From G963677085 sp963677085 (GTDB lineage Bacteria; Planctomycetota; Planctomycetia; Pirellulales; Thermoguttaceae), in contig CAXXFH010000004.1 of the NCBI GenBank assembly GCA_963677085.2, positions 3,844,001-3,908,000 on the forward strand: a DNA stretch of 64,000 bases, in the 5' to 3' direction. A program made the translations under genes and the position numbers. Position 1 is the first letter of the stretch. Each line of letters opens with the position of its first letter. The notes below the pieces were generated by a model, which was not told the DNA's origin, made no database searches, and saw only the letters and a list, made by a program, of their open reading frames with translations. This document shows, one piece after another, positions 44,576-52,759 of the stretch.

Positions 44576-45970
44576 ATGGCTTCACCCGAAACATTTTCCT
44601 CGCCAATAGTCACTTCCGCTGGGGTCTCCGATGTGGATGCCATGCGGCGCCAGTTCGATGCGCTAACCCGTCAGCAGACGGCCGTGCTGGCCTTTGGACG
44701 TCGGGCTAACGATCACCCGTGCCGGATGGTCCTCATTCAAGATGCGGTGGCCTTGCTAGCAGAGATCCTGGGCGCCGAACTTGGTGTGGCCGGCGAGCTT
44801 GTCGGCGGCGGCCAGAAAGTGTTGCTGAAGGTGGCCACGGTCGACAAGAGGGGACGGTCAGTCGATCTTCTCGAACAGACCCTGCCCTGCGAAGAGAAAG
44901 AGTCGTTGGCCGCCTACGTCCTTACCAACGCCGAGTCGGTGTTGTGTGAAGACCTCAACCGAGAATCCCGGTTCACCGACCATTTCCTGCGTCGCCTGGG
45001 GGTAGTTGCCGGGCTGGTGGTACCTTTGCATTTGTGCCGGCACCCCATCGGGCTGCTCGGTGTGTTCTGCAAGCGCCGGCGCATGTTTTCCGAAGACGAT
45101 ATCCGGTTCGCCGAAACCTTGGCCTGCCTGGTTTGCTCGTCGCTCGATCGCGAGGAGGCCGAGCGGATGCTGCGCCAACAGCAACGTTTTTCGGGCACCA
45201 CGATGCGGTTAGTCGACGAGTTGATGTTCGTCACCGACAACCGAGGCCGCATCCTCGACATGAGCCATGCGGCAATTCGCTATAGCGGATTCACTCTGGA
45301 GTCGGTACGGGGAGAATCGCTGGTATCGACCATGATTGCCCCGGAGTCGACCGAGTCGTTCGACGCCCTATTACACCGCCTTGCTCGCCAAGGGGGCGCC
45401 CAGCAGTACGCAGCCGACTTGCTCACCAAGCATGGCGAGCGTCGTAAACTCGACTGGATGGTGGAGACATCGTTCGACGAGCAACAACGCGTCGAGTCTT
45501 TTGTGCTCGTGGCCAAGGAGATTCACCAGGAGAACGAGGCGTTGCCCGGGAGCAATTATCCCAAGCCTTACGCACAGCAAACTGTGGACACCCCGGCGTT
45601 TGAAGCGGAGCCGGGACAGCGTCAGCCGGAGATACGACCCTTTGAGCCGATCGACGGCAATAACGGTCGAGAAATGCGCCGGAGTCCACGGCGGAGCTTC
45701 TGTTATCAACAGCAGATTGCTCCCATGTACGGTGGCATTATCCCGTCGCGGAAGAAATTTTTTTCTGTAGTCTGTTGCGATATTTCGGCCGGGGGAGTGT
45801 CGTTTTACTTGGAGAATACGCCGGAGTTCGAAGATCTGGTGGTTTCTTTAGGGCAGGTACCGGATTTGACTTACTTCACGGCGCGCGTTGTGCGCACGGC
45901 CGAAAAAATAGTCGATGGCCAACCGTGTTGCCTGGTTGGATGTCGATTTACCGGTCGAGTTCACTTTTAA
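44576..45970 (+). CDS. GAF-PAS-PilZ signalling protein
   Basis: 464 residues, soluble. A GAF-like domain covers about 50-190 (ESLAAYVLTNAESVLCEDL, VVPLHLCRHPIGLLGVF). A PAS-like domain follows at about 210-320 (LMFVTDNRGRILDMSHAAIRY). A C-terminal PilZ domain starts near 365 with RSPRR and CDISAGGVSF, the RxxxR and D-x-S-x-x-G motifs that bind cyclic di-GMP. The following gene carries a related PilZ domain. Likely an adapter linking a sensed signal to c-di-GMP output; no diguanylate cyclase or output domain is present. Confidence 0.85.
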   Translation: MASPETFSSPIVTSAGVSDVDAMRRQFDALTRQQTAVLAFGRRANDHPCRMVLIQDAVALLAEILGAELGVAGELVGGGQKVLLKVATVDKRGRSVDLLEQTLPCEEKESLAAYVLTNAESVLCEDLNRESRFTDHFLRRLGVVAGLVVPLHLCRHPIGLLGVFCKRRRMFSEDDIRFAETLACLVCSSLDREEAERMLRQQQRFSGTTMRLVDELMFVTDNRGRILDMSHAAIRYSGFTLESVRGESLVSTMIAPESTESFDALLHRLARQGGAQQYAADLLTKHGERRKLDWMVETSFDEQQRVESFVLVAKEIHQENEALPGSNYPKPYAQQTVDTPAFEAEPGQRQPEIRPFEPIDGNNGREMRRSPRRSFCYQQQIAPMYGGIIPSRKKFFSVVCCDISAGGVSFYLENTPEFEDLVVSLGQVPDLTYFTARVVRTAEKIVDGQPCCLVGCRFTGRVHF

Positions 45971-46030
45971 TGGGCTCAAGCTGACAATGCTTGTGTGAAC
46001 CAAAGATTGCAACTGAGAAAGCACGTTTCC

Positions 46031-46387
46031 ATGTCGTCGATCAATGAATTGGCCGCCTTTCTGGAAGGACGCGATGATTACGCGGAGTTGCGCCAGTCGC
46101 CCCGGCACCGGTACGCCTATATTCAGTGGATTGCCCCGGTAGCCGACTACTCAGATCCTGTACCGGACGATTTTTGTCGTGTGGAATGCGTGGATCTTTC
46201 CACGGGCGGGATGTCGTTCTTCCTCCCTTCCGAACCTCACTTCACCCGACTGGTGATTGCCCTGGGCCAGGTGCCCATGCTCGTCCACTACCAGGCTCGC
46301 GTGGTCTATGCCCGACCCATCGACCGAAACGGCAAGCTGGAGTATCACGTGGGTTGCCAGTTTCTTAAGCGAGTTCACCTCTCGTAG
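46031..46387 (+). CDS. Single PilZ-domain protein
   Basis: 118 residues from the ATG at 46031; a GTG at 45995 would add 12. RQSPRHRY and VDLSTGGMSFFL are the RxxxR and DxSxxG motifs of PilZ, and LGQVPMLVHYQARVVY parallels LGQVPDLTYFTARVVR of the preceding protein. It looks like a diverged copy of that domain. Probably a c-di-GMP-binding adaptor. About 60 bp separates it from the upstream gene. Confidence 0.83.
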   Translation: MSSINELAAFLEGRDDYAELRQSPRHRYAYIQWIAPVADYSDPVPDDFCRVECVDLSTGGMSFFLPSEPHFTRLVIALGQVPMLVHYQARVVYARPIDRNGKLEYHVGCQFLKRVHLS

Positions 46388-46555
46388 GCGAAGCATGTCG
46401 GCCTTTTCCGACATGGTTTCATTTGGCGATTCATCTGGCGCCACCCGAGTTATGGGGCTACTTGAGTCTTAGGGGGCTGCCGGGGTAGAATCGTCGCCAA
46501 AGTCCTATGATGGGTCTCGTTTTCGTTAACTTGCCTTACACGGGAGGGCGCTGTT

Positions 46556-47698
46556 GTGAGATTGAACCGTTTGCTGTGGAACGCAAGTTTGTGGATGGCG
46601 ATGGCTGTAACCCTGGCGTTGGGGTGTGCACCGGCCGATTCGACCTCAAAGACCGACAAGCCTGAGGTCAATTCACCCGCTCAGCCGGTCGAACAACCAA
46701 CGGACGAAACCGCGCCGGCAGCGGACGAAAAGCCTGCGGAAACGGCGGTCGAGCAGGTTGCCATGGTCATCGAGGTTCCCCTCGGGCTGCCGGAAGTCCC
46801 CGTCCCGGCCGACAATCCCATGACGCCGGCCAAGGTTGAGCTTGGCAAAATGCTTTACTTCGATAAGCGACTTAGTAAAGATGGCTCCAACTCCTGTGCA
46901 ACCTGCCACGATCCGACCAAGGCGTGGGCCGAGCATAGCGCGACCAGCACGGGCATCGGCAATCAGGTGGGCAGCGCGAATTCGCCTTCGGTGATCAACT
47001 CGGCCTACGCGACCACGCAATTTTGGGACGGTCGGGCCGCTTCGCTCGAAGAGCAAGCGTTGGGGCCCATCGAGAACCCGATTGAAATGGGCCACAACCT
47101 GGACGAACTGGTCAAGCAGCTCAACGAGATCGACGGCTACAAGCAGAAGTTTCAAGAGGTGTTCGGCACGGACGTGACCAAGGAAAACCTGGCCAAGGCC
47201 ATCGCCGCTTTCGAACGCACTGTGCTCAGCGGCAACTCGCCCTACGACAAATTCGTCGCCGGCAATGAAACGGCGCTCAGTGACCAACAGAAACGTGGCC
47301 TGGAAGTGTTCAAAGACGCCGGCTGTGCGTTGTGTCACAAGCCGCCCGTGTTCAGCAACTACCGGTTCATCAACGCGGGCGTGGGCATGGATAAGGCCGA
47401 ACCCGACAAAGGACGAATGGGCGTAACCAACGAAGAGAGCGACCTGGGCAAGTACCGTGTTCCGGCCCTGCGCGAGGTGGCCAATACGGCACCCTACTTC
47501 CACGACGGCAGCGCGAAGACGTTGGCCGAAGCGGTCGCCCTGATGGCTGCCGGCGGTCGAGACAACCCGAATCTGTCGGGTATGATGAAACGCGTCGGTA
47601 CAAAGAACCTCAGCGACGAAGACCAGCAAGCCCTGGTCGCCTTCATGGAAAGCCTCTCGGGCGACTACCCGGTGATCGAGGCGCCCCAGTTGCCGTAG
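46556..47698 (+). CDS. Di-heme cytochrome c peroxidase, lipoprotein
   Basis: 380 residues from a GTG start at 46556 with GGGAGG upstream. Signal peptide and lipobox end LALGC at Cys24. A 50-residue Pro/Glu/Thr linker follows. Heme sites are CATCH (114-118) and CALCH (257-261), spaced as in the bacterial MauG/CcpA peroxidase family; ALREVANTAPYFHDGS and GGRDNPNLS are conserved blocks of the family. It reduces hydrogen peroxide with electrons from a cytochrome. Lipid anchoring is a less usual feature. Confidence 0.94.
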   Translation: MRLNRLLWNASLWMAMAVTLALGCAPADSTSKTDKPEVNSPAQPVEQPTDETAPAADEKPAETAVEQVAMVIEVPLGLPEVPVPADNPMTPAKVELGKMLYFDKRLSKDGSNSCATCHDPTKAWAEHSATSTGIGNQVGSANSPSVINSAYATTQFWDGRAASLEEQALGPIENPIEMGHNLDELVKQLNEIDGYKQKFQEVFGTDVTKENLAKAIAAFERTVLSGNSPYDKFVAGNETALSDQQKRGLEVFKDAGCALCHKPPVFSNYRFINAGVGMDKAEPDKGRMGVTNEESDLGKYRVPALREVANTAPYFHDGSAKTLAEAVALMAAGGRDNPNLSGMMKRVGTKNLSDEDQQALVAFMESLSGDYPVIEAPQLP

Positions 47699-47793
47699 CG
47701 TTGGCAGGGGCTGGCGAGGTCGGAAATCGGAAACCCGTCGGTGTCGCCCGCGTGAGAATACCGAGAGCACTCGTCGAGTTACCCACCAGTGCC

Positions 47794-47823
47794 CGAGCCC
47801 ACGGGCTGCAACCCGTGGGCTCG
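47794..47823. repeat. Perfect CGAGCCCACGGG hairpin
   Basis: CGAGCCCACGGG CTGCAA CCCGTGGGCTCG, a 12-bp stem about 100 bp after the peroxidase gene. A shorter relative is at 51764-51785 with the same loop CTGCAA. Could end transcription, though no U-run follows. Apart from 48270-48376, the 47699-48465 gap shows nothing else. Confidence 0.8.
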
Positions 47824-48269
47824 GAGTGCATTTCCGCTCCCCAGACGAATTGGGAGTAACGTCGTTGCCCGGATCCAACGTTCCATCGGCCGCGTTCGTC
47901 CTGTGACTTTGTCATCCCGACCTTTTCCCGGAGACACCATTGAGGTGCCGACGCGTTTTCTGCGGCAGAACGTCGAGGGCACCGGCGAAACGTTCACTCG
48001 CGCCGTCGTGATATACCTGGTGCCGTGACGCCTCGCACGGGCTCAGCACTGAATCTCAAGCCGCGGTCGCTCCGGACAGACCGCTCCCACACCTAACCCC
48101 TTTCTATTGTCGCAAAGGGGTGTGGTTTTGTCGCATAACGCCATTGCGAAAAAACTGGCCACTCGCATTCAGTTAGGTTAGACTTAGATCCAAGCGAGGT
48201 AGGGTCTCGAATCAGATGATGCGTTCGCACTAGTTCATGAGCCCGTTTTCGTTAGTCAACCTTGGCAAT

Positions 48270-48376
48270 CTAAGCGGCTGTCCGAGGACTACTTTGAAGT
48301 TTCTCCACGATTGGCCCTTACCCTCAGATCCTTTCCCGAAATGGAAGAGGGGGGTAATACTTGGACAGCCGCTAAG
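48270..48376. mobile_element. MITE-like element with terminal inverted repeats
   Basis: Left end CTAAGCGGCTGTCCGAG and right end (reverse complement) CTTAGCGGCTGTCCAAG match at 15 of 17 positions and lie 107 bp apart. The inside has no transposase. No target duplication is evident. It lies about 90 bp upstream of the next gene and could influence its promoter. Confidence 0.55.
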
Positions 48377-48465
48377 CCTTCGTACTTGATATAGCGAGTA
48401 TTCGCGGAAAGTATCGCGAAGCGTGGTTTTCCTGTAGACACACTCGTCAATTGGAGGAACAGCGG

Positions 48466-50103
48466 ATGGCATCGACAATCAACAAGCCTGTTTCGACCCG
48501 CTTTCTCGCCATTCTACTTGTTGCGATGGCACAGGCGATACCGAGTGCGGTCATTCTGGCTGCAGATTCTCTGCCACCGATCGAGGAGGTTGAGATCGCG
48601 GCCAACCAGGCCATCCTGGTCAACGGTCAACCTTTCTTCCCATTGATGGCTTGGTTGCAGGACGCGCGGAACTTCGACGCTGTGAAGGCATGCGGCATGA
48701 ACACCGTCGCCGGCTACTATCAGGGGGCCAGCGGAACCAAGGACGTGACCGAGTATTTCGAGTTGGTCGAGAAGGCAGGGCTGTACGGTGTGATGCCGTT
48801 TGATTCGAACCTCATCGGGAACTCGAAACTGCTTGGCTACATTCACGACGACGAGCCGGACCTGCAGCGCATAGTCAGTGATGCCGAAATCGTGCCCGCC
48901 AAGCAACTGAGGATCAACCGCAAGACACCGCTTTGGAAACTGATTGACGGTGAAACGCATAGTTGGTCGGTTCTCGACCCGCTTGAAGGCGCCTCGCTTA
49001 CGATCAAGCTGAAGCGTCCGATCACGGTCGAGAGTTTCGCCGTGTGGCTGACGGTTTCAGGCAACCTGCCGCTGGCCAAGGAGGTATCGTTTGAGGGGGA
49101 CGGCAAGAAGCTCACTACGGTCATGCTCGAGCCGAAAAAGGGGCAGCAGAAGTTCCGGCTGCCCGCTCCGGCCACTTTCAGTAAACTCAAGATGACGGTC
49201 AACTCGACCGTTGCCGGCAACAACGTCTGGGGATCGATCGGCGAGATCGAAGCATTCGACGCCGCCGGCAAGAACTTGCTGCTCTCGCCGCCGCGCACTG
49301 TGCCTAAGATGTGGCCTGCGGAGGCGCTCGAAAGGTACAAGGAGATAAAGGCGGCCGACGCCCCGCGACCGGTTTTCATGACACTCACCGGGAATTTCCA
49401 CCCGCACTTCAAGAAATGGTCCGAATCGCAGCGGCTGAGCATCTACCCGCAGTACTGTCAGGCGGCCGACGTGTTGGGATACGACATCTACCCAATCTAC
49501 GGCTGGAACAAGCCGAAGTGGATTCATCTGGTTCAGGAGGCGACTGCGATGTTGGCCAAAATGGCGGGCAAGCGGCCGGTCTATGTCTGGATCGAGACCA
49601 GCAAGGGTGGCCAATACACTGGGCCGCTGGAACGTCAAAAAGACGTTACGCCCGCACACATCAAAGCGGAAGTCTGGATGTCGATCACCCGCGGGGCTAC
49701 CGCCATCGGCTACTTCACCCACATCTGGAAGCCCTCGTACAACCAGTTCGGCGTGCCCGAGGAGAATCGCAAGGCGCTACGCAGCATCAACGACCAGATC
49801 ACTCGGTTGGCGCCGGCTATCCTTGCTGAGCAATCGGCAACCGCAGTCGGTGTCGAAACCGAAGGCGACGTGAAGGTGGACCTGATGGCCAAGCAACACA
49901 ACGGCAAGCTGTATGTCTTCGCCGTGAACTACGACGAGCAATACAAAGCGACCACCGCCACGATCCGTGTTGCCGGCTTGGCCAGCCGCGAGCAGGTTAC
50001 CGTCGTCGACGAAAACCGCACGATTCGCTCAGACTCCGGCTCGTTTACCGATACCTTCGAGCCGCTGGCTGTACATATTTATGAGATTGACGCGAAACGT
50101 TGA
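48466..50103 (+). CDS. Glycoside hydrolase-like barrel with inserted discoidin-like domain
   Basis: 545 residues. The start at 48466 is fixed by GGAGG 8 nt upstream. A signal peptide is followed by a TIM-barrel start (ILVNGQPFFPLMAWLQ, ACGMNTVAGYY) and the loop GYIHDDEPD, whose Glu130 could be the acid/base. Residues about 134-276 are a different beta-sandwich, like an F5/8-type carbohydrate-binding domain (TVESFAVWLTVSGN, WGSIGEIEAFD). The barrel resumes afterward (PVFMTLTGNFHP, VYVWIETSKGG with a possible second catalytic Glu). A C-terminal beta domain ends the protein. No close GH family can be named by eye. Confidence 0.8.
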   Translation: MASTINKPVSTRFLAILLVAMAQAIPSAVILAADSLPPIEEVEIAANQAILVNGQPFFPLMAWLQDARNFDAVKACGMNTVAGYYQGASGTKDVTEYFELVEKAGLYGVMPFDSNLIGNSKLLGYIHDDEPDLQRIVSDAEIVPAKQLRINRKTPLWKLIDGETHSWSVLDPLEGASLTIKLKRPITVESFAVWLTVSGNLPLAKEVSFEGDGKKLTTVMLEPKKGQQKFRLPAPATFSKLKMTVNSTVAGNNVWGSIGEIEAFDAAGKNLLLSPPRTVPKMWPAEALERYKEIKAADAPRPVFMTLTGNFHPHFKKWSESQRLSIYPQYCQAADVLGYDIYPIYGWNKPKWIHLVQEATAMLAKMAGKRPVYVWIETSKGGQYTGPLERQKDVTPAHIKAEVWMSITRGATAIGYFTHIWKPSYNQFGVPEENRKALRSINDQITRLAPAILAEQSATAVGVETEGDVKVDLMAKQHNGKLYVFAVNYDEQYKATTATIRVAGLASREQVTVVDENRTIRSDSGSFTDTFEPLAVHIYEIDAKR

Positions 50104-50141
50104 GTTTCGTCGGGTACGTGCTTCGGTGCGCACGTGAAAAG

Positions 50142-50651
50142 CTACCCACCCACCCTCGGCGGGTTCATCCACCGCAAGACAACGCGTTCGGGCGCACGCT
50201 TTAATTGCGTGTACCAGGGCTCCTGCTCGGGTGAGATTGGGTGTACGTAAATCGCCGTCAATCCGGCCAGCCGTCCAGCCATGATGTCGGCAAAGACCTG
50301 ATCGCCGACCATGGCCGTACGCTTCGGCGGGAAGCCCAACCGGCGCACGGCCGCCGCCACGCGAAACGGAAAGGGCTTCAGCGCCTTGGCCACGAACGGG
50401 ATGTCGAGCTTCTCGGCAAACCGTCCGATGCGGTGTCCCAGGCCGTTCGACATCAGGCATAGCCCCACGCCGGCACCGCGAAGCTCTTCGAGCCACGCAC
50501 GGATTTCCTCGCTCGGTTCGTTTTCGCGGTAGGCTTTCAACGTGCAGTCGACGTCCAGCAACAGCGCGTCTAACTCGAGCATGCGAAGTCGCGCGGAAGT
50601 CAACTCGGTAACGCGGTCGACGCGATAGTGAGGAGCGATGAGGTGGAGCAT
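50142..50651 (-). CDS. YqeG-type HAD phosphatase
   Basis: 169 residues. LLLDVDCTL is HAD motif I (nucleophile Asp in D-x-D-x-T), LMSNG is motif II, and AMVGDQVFADIMAG carries motif IV; the family is IIIA-type, close to phosphatidylglycerophosphate phosphatases and YqeG. Length fits. It is the last gene of a minus-strand row that also holds GT2, agmatinase and a DHS-like enzyme, but the spacing of 160 bp upstream contains repeats. Confidence 0.9.
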   Translation of the reverse strand: MLHLIAPHYRVDRVTELTSARLRMLELDALLLDVDCTLKAYRENEPSEEIRAWLEELRGAGVGLCLMSNGLGHRIGRFAEKLDIPFVAKALKPFPFRVAAAVRRLGFPPKRTAMVGDQVFADIMAGRLAGLTAIYVHPISPEQEPWYTQLKRAPERVVLRWMNPPRVGG

Positions 50652-50654
50652 GGG

Positions 50655-50808
50655 GGCGAGGAATGAAGGATGAATGATGAATTATGAAGGATGAATTACG
50701 AAAAACGATGAAGAACAGAGTCCGCCGTGTCTTATCGCAACATACGGTGACCATGGAAACCGGTCGAATCGCGGCCCTCATACTTCAGCATTCATAATTC
50801 ATCCCTCC
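50655..50808. repeat. ATTCATAATTCAT intergenic repeat
   Basis: GAATGAAGGATGAATGATG and AATTATGAAGGATGAATTACG at the left, with CATTCATAATTCATCCCTC in inverse orientation at the right, flank an A+T-rich core. The repeat sits between the GT2 and HAD genes. Confidence 0.65.
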
Positions 50809-50810
50809 CG

Positions 50811-51668
50811 TCAGTCCGCCTTCCAGTATCGCAAGATACACCAGAACACACGCAGCGCATCGCGGAAACCGATTTTTTTGCCCTCCTGGTACGTGCGGCC
50901 GAAGTAGGTGATGCCGATTTCGTAGATGCGGTATTTACGCCGGGCGACCTTGGCGGTCAGTTCGGGATCGATGCCAAAACGGTTCTCGCGCAGCGTCGGT
51001 TGAATGACTTCGATCACCTCGCGACGGAAAACCTTATAGCAGGTTTCCATGTCGGTCAAGTTCAAGTCGGTGAACATGTTCGACATGGTCGTCAGCATCC
51101 GGTTGGCGATCGAATGCCAGAAATAGAGCACGCGGTGGGGGCCCACGGTATTGAACCGCGAGCCGTAGACCACGTCGGCCACGCCCTCGACGATCGGCTG
51201 GATCAGCCGCGGGTATTCCGTGGGGCTGTATTCCAGGTCGGCGTCCTGGACGATCACGATGTCGCCCTTTACGTAGCCAAAGCCGGTTCGCAGCGCGGCG
51301 CCCTTGCCGCCGTTGTGTTCGTGGCAAACCAGCCGCAGGTCGTCGGCCCGGGACGCCAAGTGTTCGAGTAGCTCGCGGGTGCCGTCGGTGCTAGCGTCGT
51401 CGACGAGGATAATTTCCTTGGGGATTGGCACCGCCCGAATCCGCCGGATTATTTCTTCAATGGTGTGTTTCTCGTTGTATACCGGCACGACCACCGAGAG
51501 CTTCAACTCGGGCGGAATGGGGAAAACCCCCAATTGCCTCGCAAGTTCGTCGCCCAACAGTTCGCGCACCCGGTGACGATCGGCCGGGCCGCTGTCCGAC
51601 GAAGGTGTGTCGGCGTTGTCCGGGGGCAATTCGTCGTGGGCCGGTGTCGTGAGATCGTCTTCGGTCAT
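50811..51668 (-). CDS. Glycosyltransferase family 2 (dolichol-phosphate-mannose-synthase-like)
   Basis: 285 residues. LSVVVPVYNEKHTIEEIIRR is the GT-A start, EIILVDDASTDGT the nucleotide-binding region, and IVIVQDADLEYSPTEYPRL contains the DxD-type motif with the polyprenyl-phosphate-acceptor signature of this subfamily. No membrane helices follow, so it is the soluble form. It probably loads a sugar on a lipid carrier, perhaps for the GT39-like enzyme elsewhere in the window (inference). Confidence 0.92.
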   Translation of the reverse strand: MTEDDLTTPAHDELPPDNADTPSSDSGPADRHRVRELLGDELARQLGVFPIPPELKLSVVVPVYNEKHTIEEIIRRIRAVPIPKEIILVDDASTDGTRELLEHLASRADDLRLVCHEHNGGKGAALRTGFGYVKGDIVIVQDADLEYSPTEYPRLIQPIVEGVADVVYGSRFNTVGPHRVLYFWHSIANRMLTTMSNMFTDLNLTDMETCYKVFRREVIEVIQPTLRENRFGIDPELTAKVARRKYRIYEIGITYFGRTYQEGKKIGFRDALRVFWCILRYWKAD

Positions 51669-51763
51669 TCGTTCGGTTGGTCGTTGCGGCGCTGTTCGTT
51701 TTCCTCATTTCCACGCTTTGCGGGTGGACCGGGCGAAGTGGAGAGCGGGGTGCCGATGTCGGT

Positions 51764-51785
51764 CCCACCGGCTGCAACCGGTGGG
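51764..51785. repeat. CCCACCGG CTGCAA CCGGTGGG hairpin
   Basis: Eight-base stem with loop CTGCAA, a relative of 47794-47823 with covarying stem bases. Lies just upstream of the GT2 gene end row, in the spacer after agmatinase. Confidence 0.7.
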
Positions 51786-51814
51786 CTTGGGAGACGAATT
51801 CCAGCCCCCAGCCT

Positions 51815-52750
51815 CTAGCCTCTCGTCCCTCGTCCCTCGTTCCTTCCGCCAACATACCAGTTGGCCAGCAGTTTGGCCACGAGTCGGGCGGCCACGATGT
51901 CGCAGCCGGGTGGGTGCGGCGAAGGGACGAACTCGACCACGTCGGCGCCTACCACCGTGGCCGGCGAGTCGACCATTACGGCCCGAACGATTTCGAGCGT
52001 TTGCCGCCAACTGAGCCCATCCGGCTGCGGTGTGCCCGTGCTGGGAATCACCGACGGGTCCAGCCCGTCGACGTCTACTGTCAAGTATACCTTGCCCCGC
52101 AGAGACCGCAGTTCGTCGAGGGCGTTGGGCCATCGCTCGGGCAGTTGATGTGCGTAGTACGTGGAAATTCGATCGTCGCTTTCGGCCAGTTCGAACTCCT
52201 CGCGCGAGAGGCTACGAATGCCAAGCTGGACGATCCGGCAACCCCGCTCCCAGAGACGCCGCATTACCGTGCCGTGTGACCAACGACGGCCGTCGAGCCG
52301 GTCGATCAGGTCGGCGTGGGCGTCGATCTGTACGACGGTCAACTCGCTCGGGTCGTCGACCAACGCGGTGGCCGTGGCGCAGGTCAACGTGTGTTCGCCA
52401 CCGAGGCTGAGGATAAAGCGATCGCGCAACGGGCGTATCCGGTCCTCGATCGCTTGCAGGTAATGCTCGACAGCTTCCTCGCCCGACGGATCGCCGAGGT
52501 CTTGGCTCGACTTCACAACGGCCAACGGTGGCAGCGTGTGGAAGCGTGGGCCGCGCTCGAAGTCGACGCGTGTCTGCTCGTCGAACGTTTCGATCTGGCA
52601 ACTGGCTTCGAGGATTGCGTGGGGACCGCCCTCGGTGCCCGAGCCGTAGGAAACGGTCTTTTCCAGCGGCAGCGGGAGAATCAGGGCGTCGGCGTCTTCT
52701 TTGCCCGGCGAAGGAAGGCCCAGCAGTTGGTCGCGGTGTAGTTCTTCCAT
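51815..52750 (-). CDS. speB: Agmatinase (ureohydrolase family)
   Basis: 311 residues. The bimetal manganese site is complete: LGGEHTL, IDAHADL and VDVDGLDPS. It hydrolyses agmatine to putrescine and urea; arginase or another guanidino-acid hydrolase is the alternative, but the nearby arginine decarboxylase favours agmatine. It lies 9 bp after the DHS-like gene, so they share a transcript. The last residues (NEGRGTRG) are read from a low-complexity CCCTCGT repeat, suggesting a repeat-derived tail. Confidence 0.9.
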   Translation of the reverse strand: MEELHRDQLLGLPSPGKEDADALILPLPLEKTVSYGSGTEGGPHAILEASCQIETFDEQTRVDFERGPRFHTLPPLAVVKSSQDLGDPSGEEAVEHYLQAIEDRIRPLRDRFILSLGGEHTLTCATATALVDDPSELTVVQIDAHADLIDRLDGRRWSHGTVMRRLWERGCRIVQLGIRSLSREEFELAESDDRISTYYAHQLPERWPNALDELRSLRGKVYLTVDVDGLDPSVIPSTGTPQPDGLSWRQTLEIVRAVMVDSPATVVGADVVEFVPSPHPPGCDIVAARLVAKLLANWYVGGRNEGRGTRG

Positions 52751-52759
52751 GGGTTTTGG

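Noticed and set aside
47941..48027. Short open frame after the peroxidase gene
   Set aside because: No family motif, no ribosome site, and a spacer with mixed repeats; likely chance.
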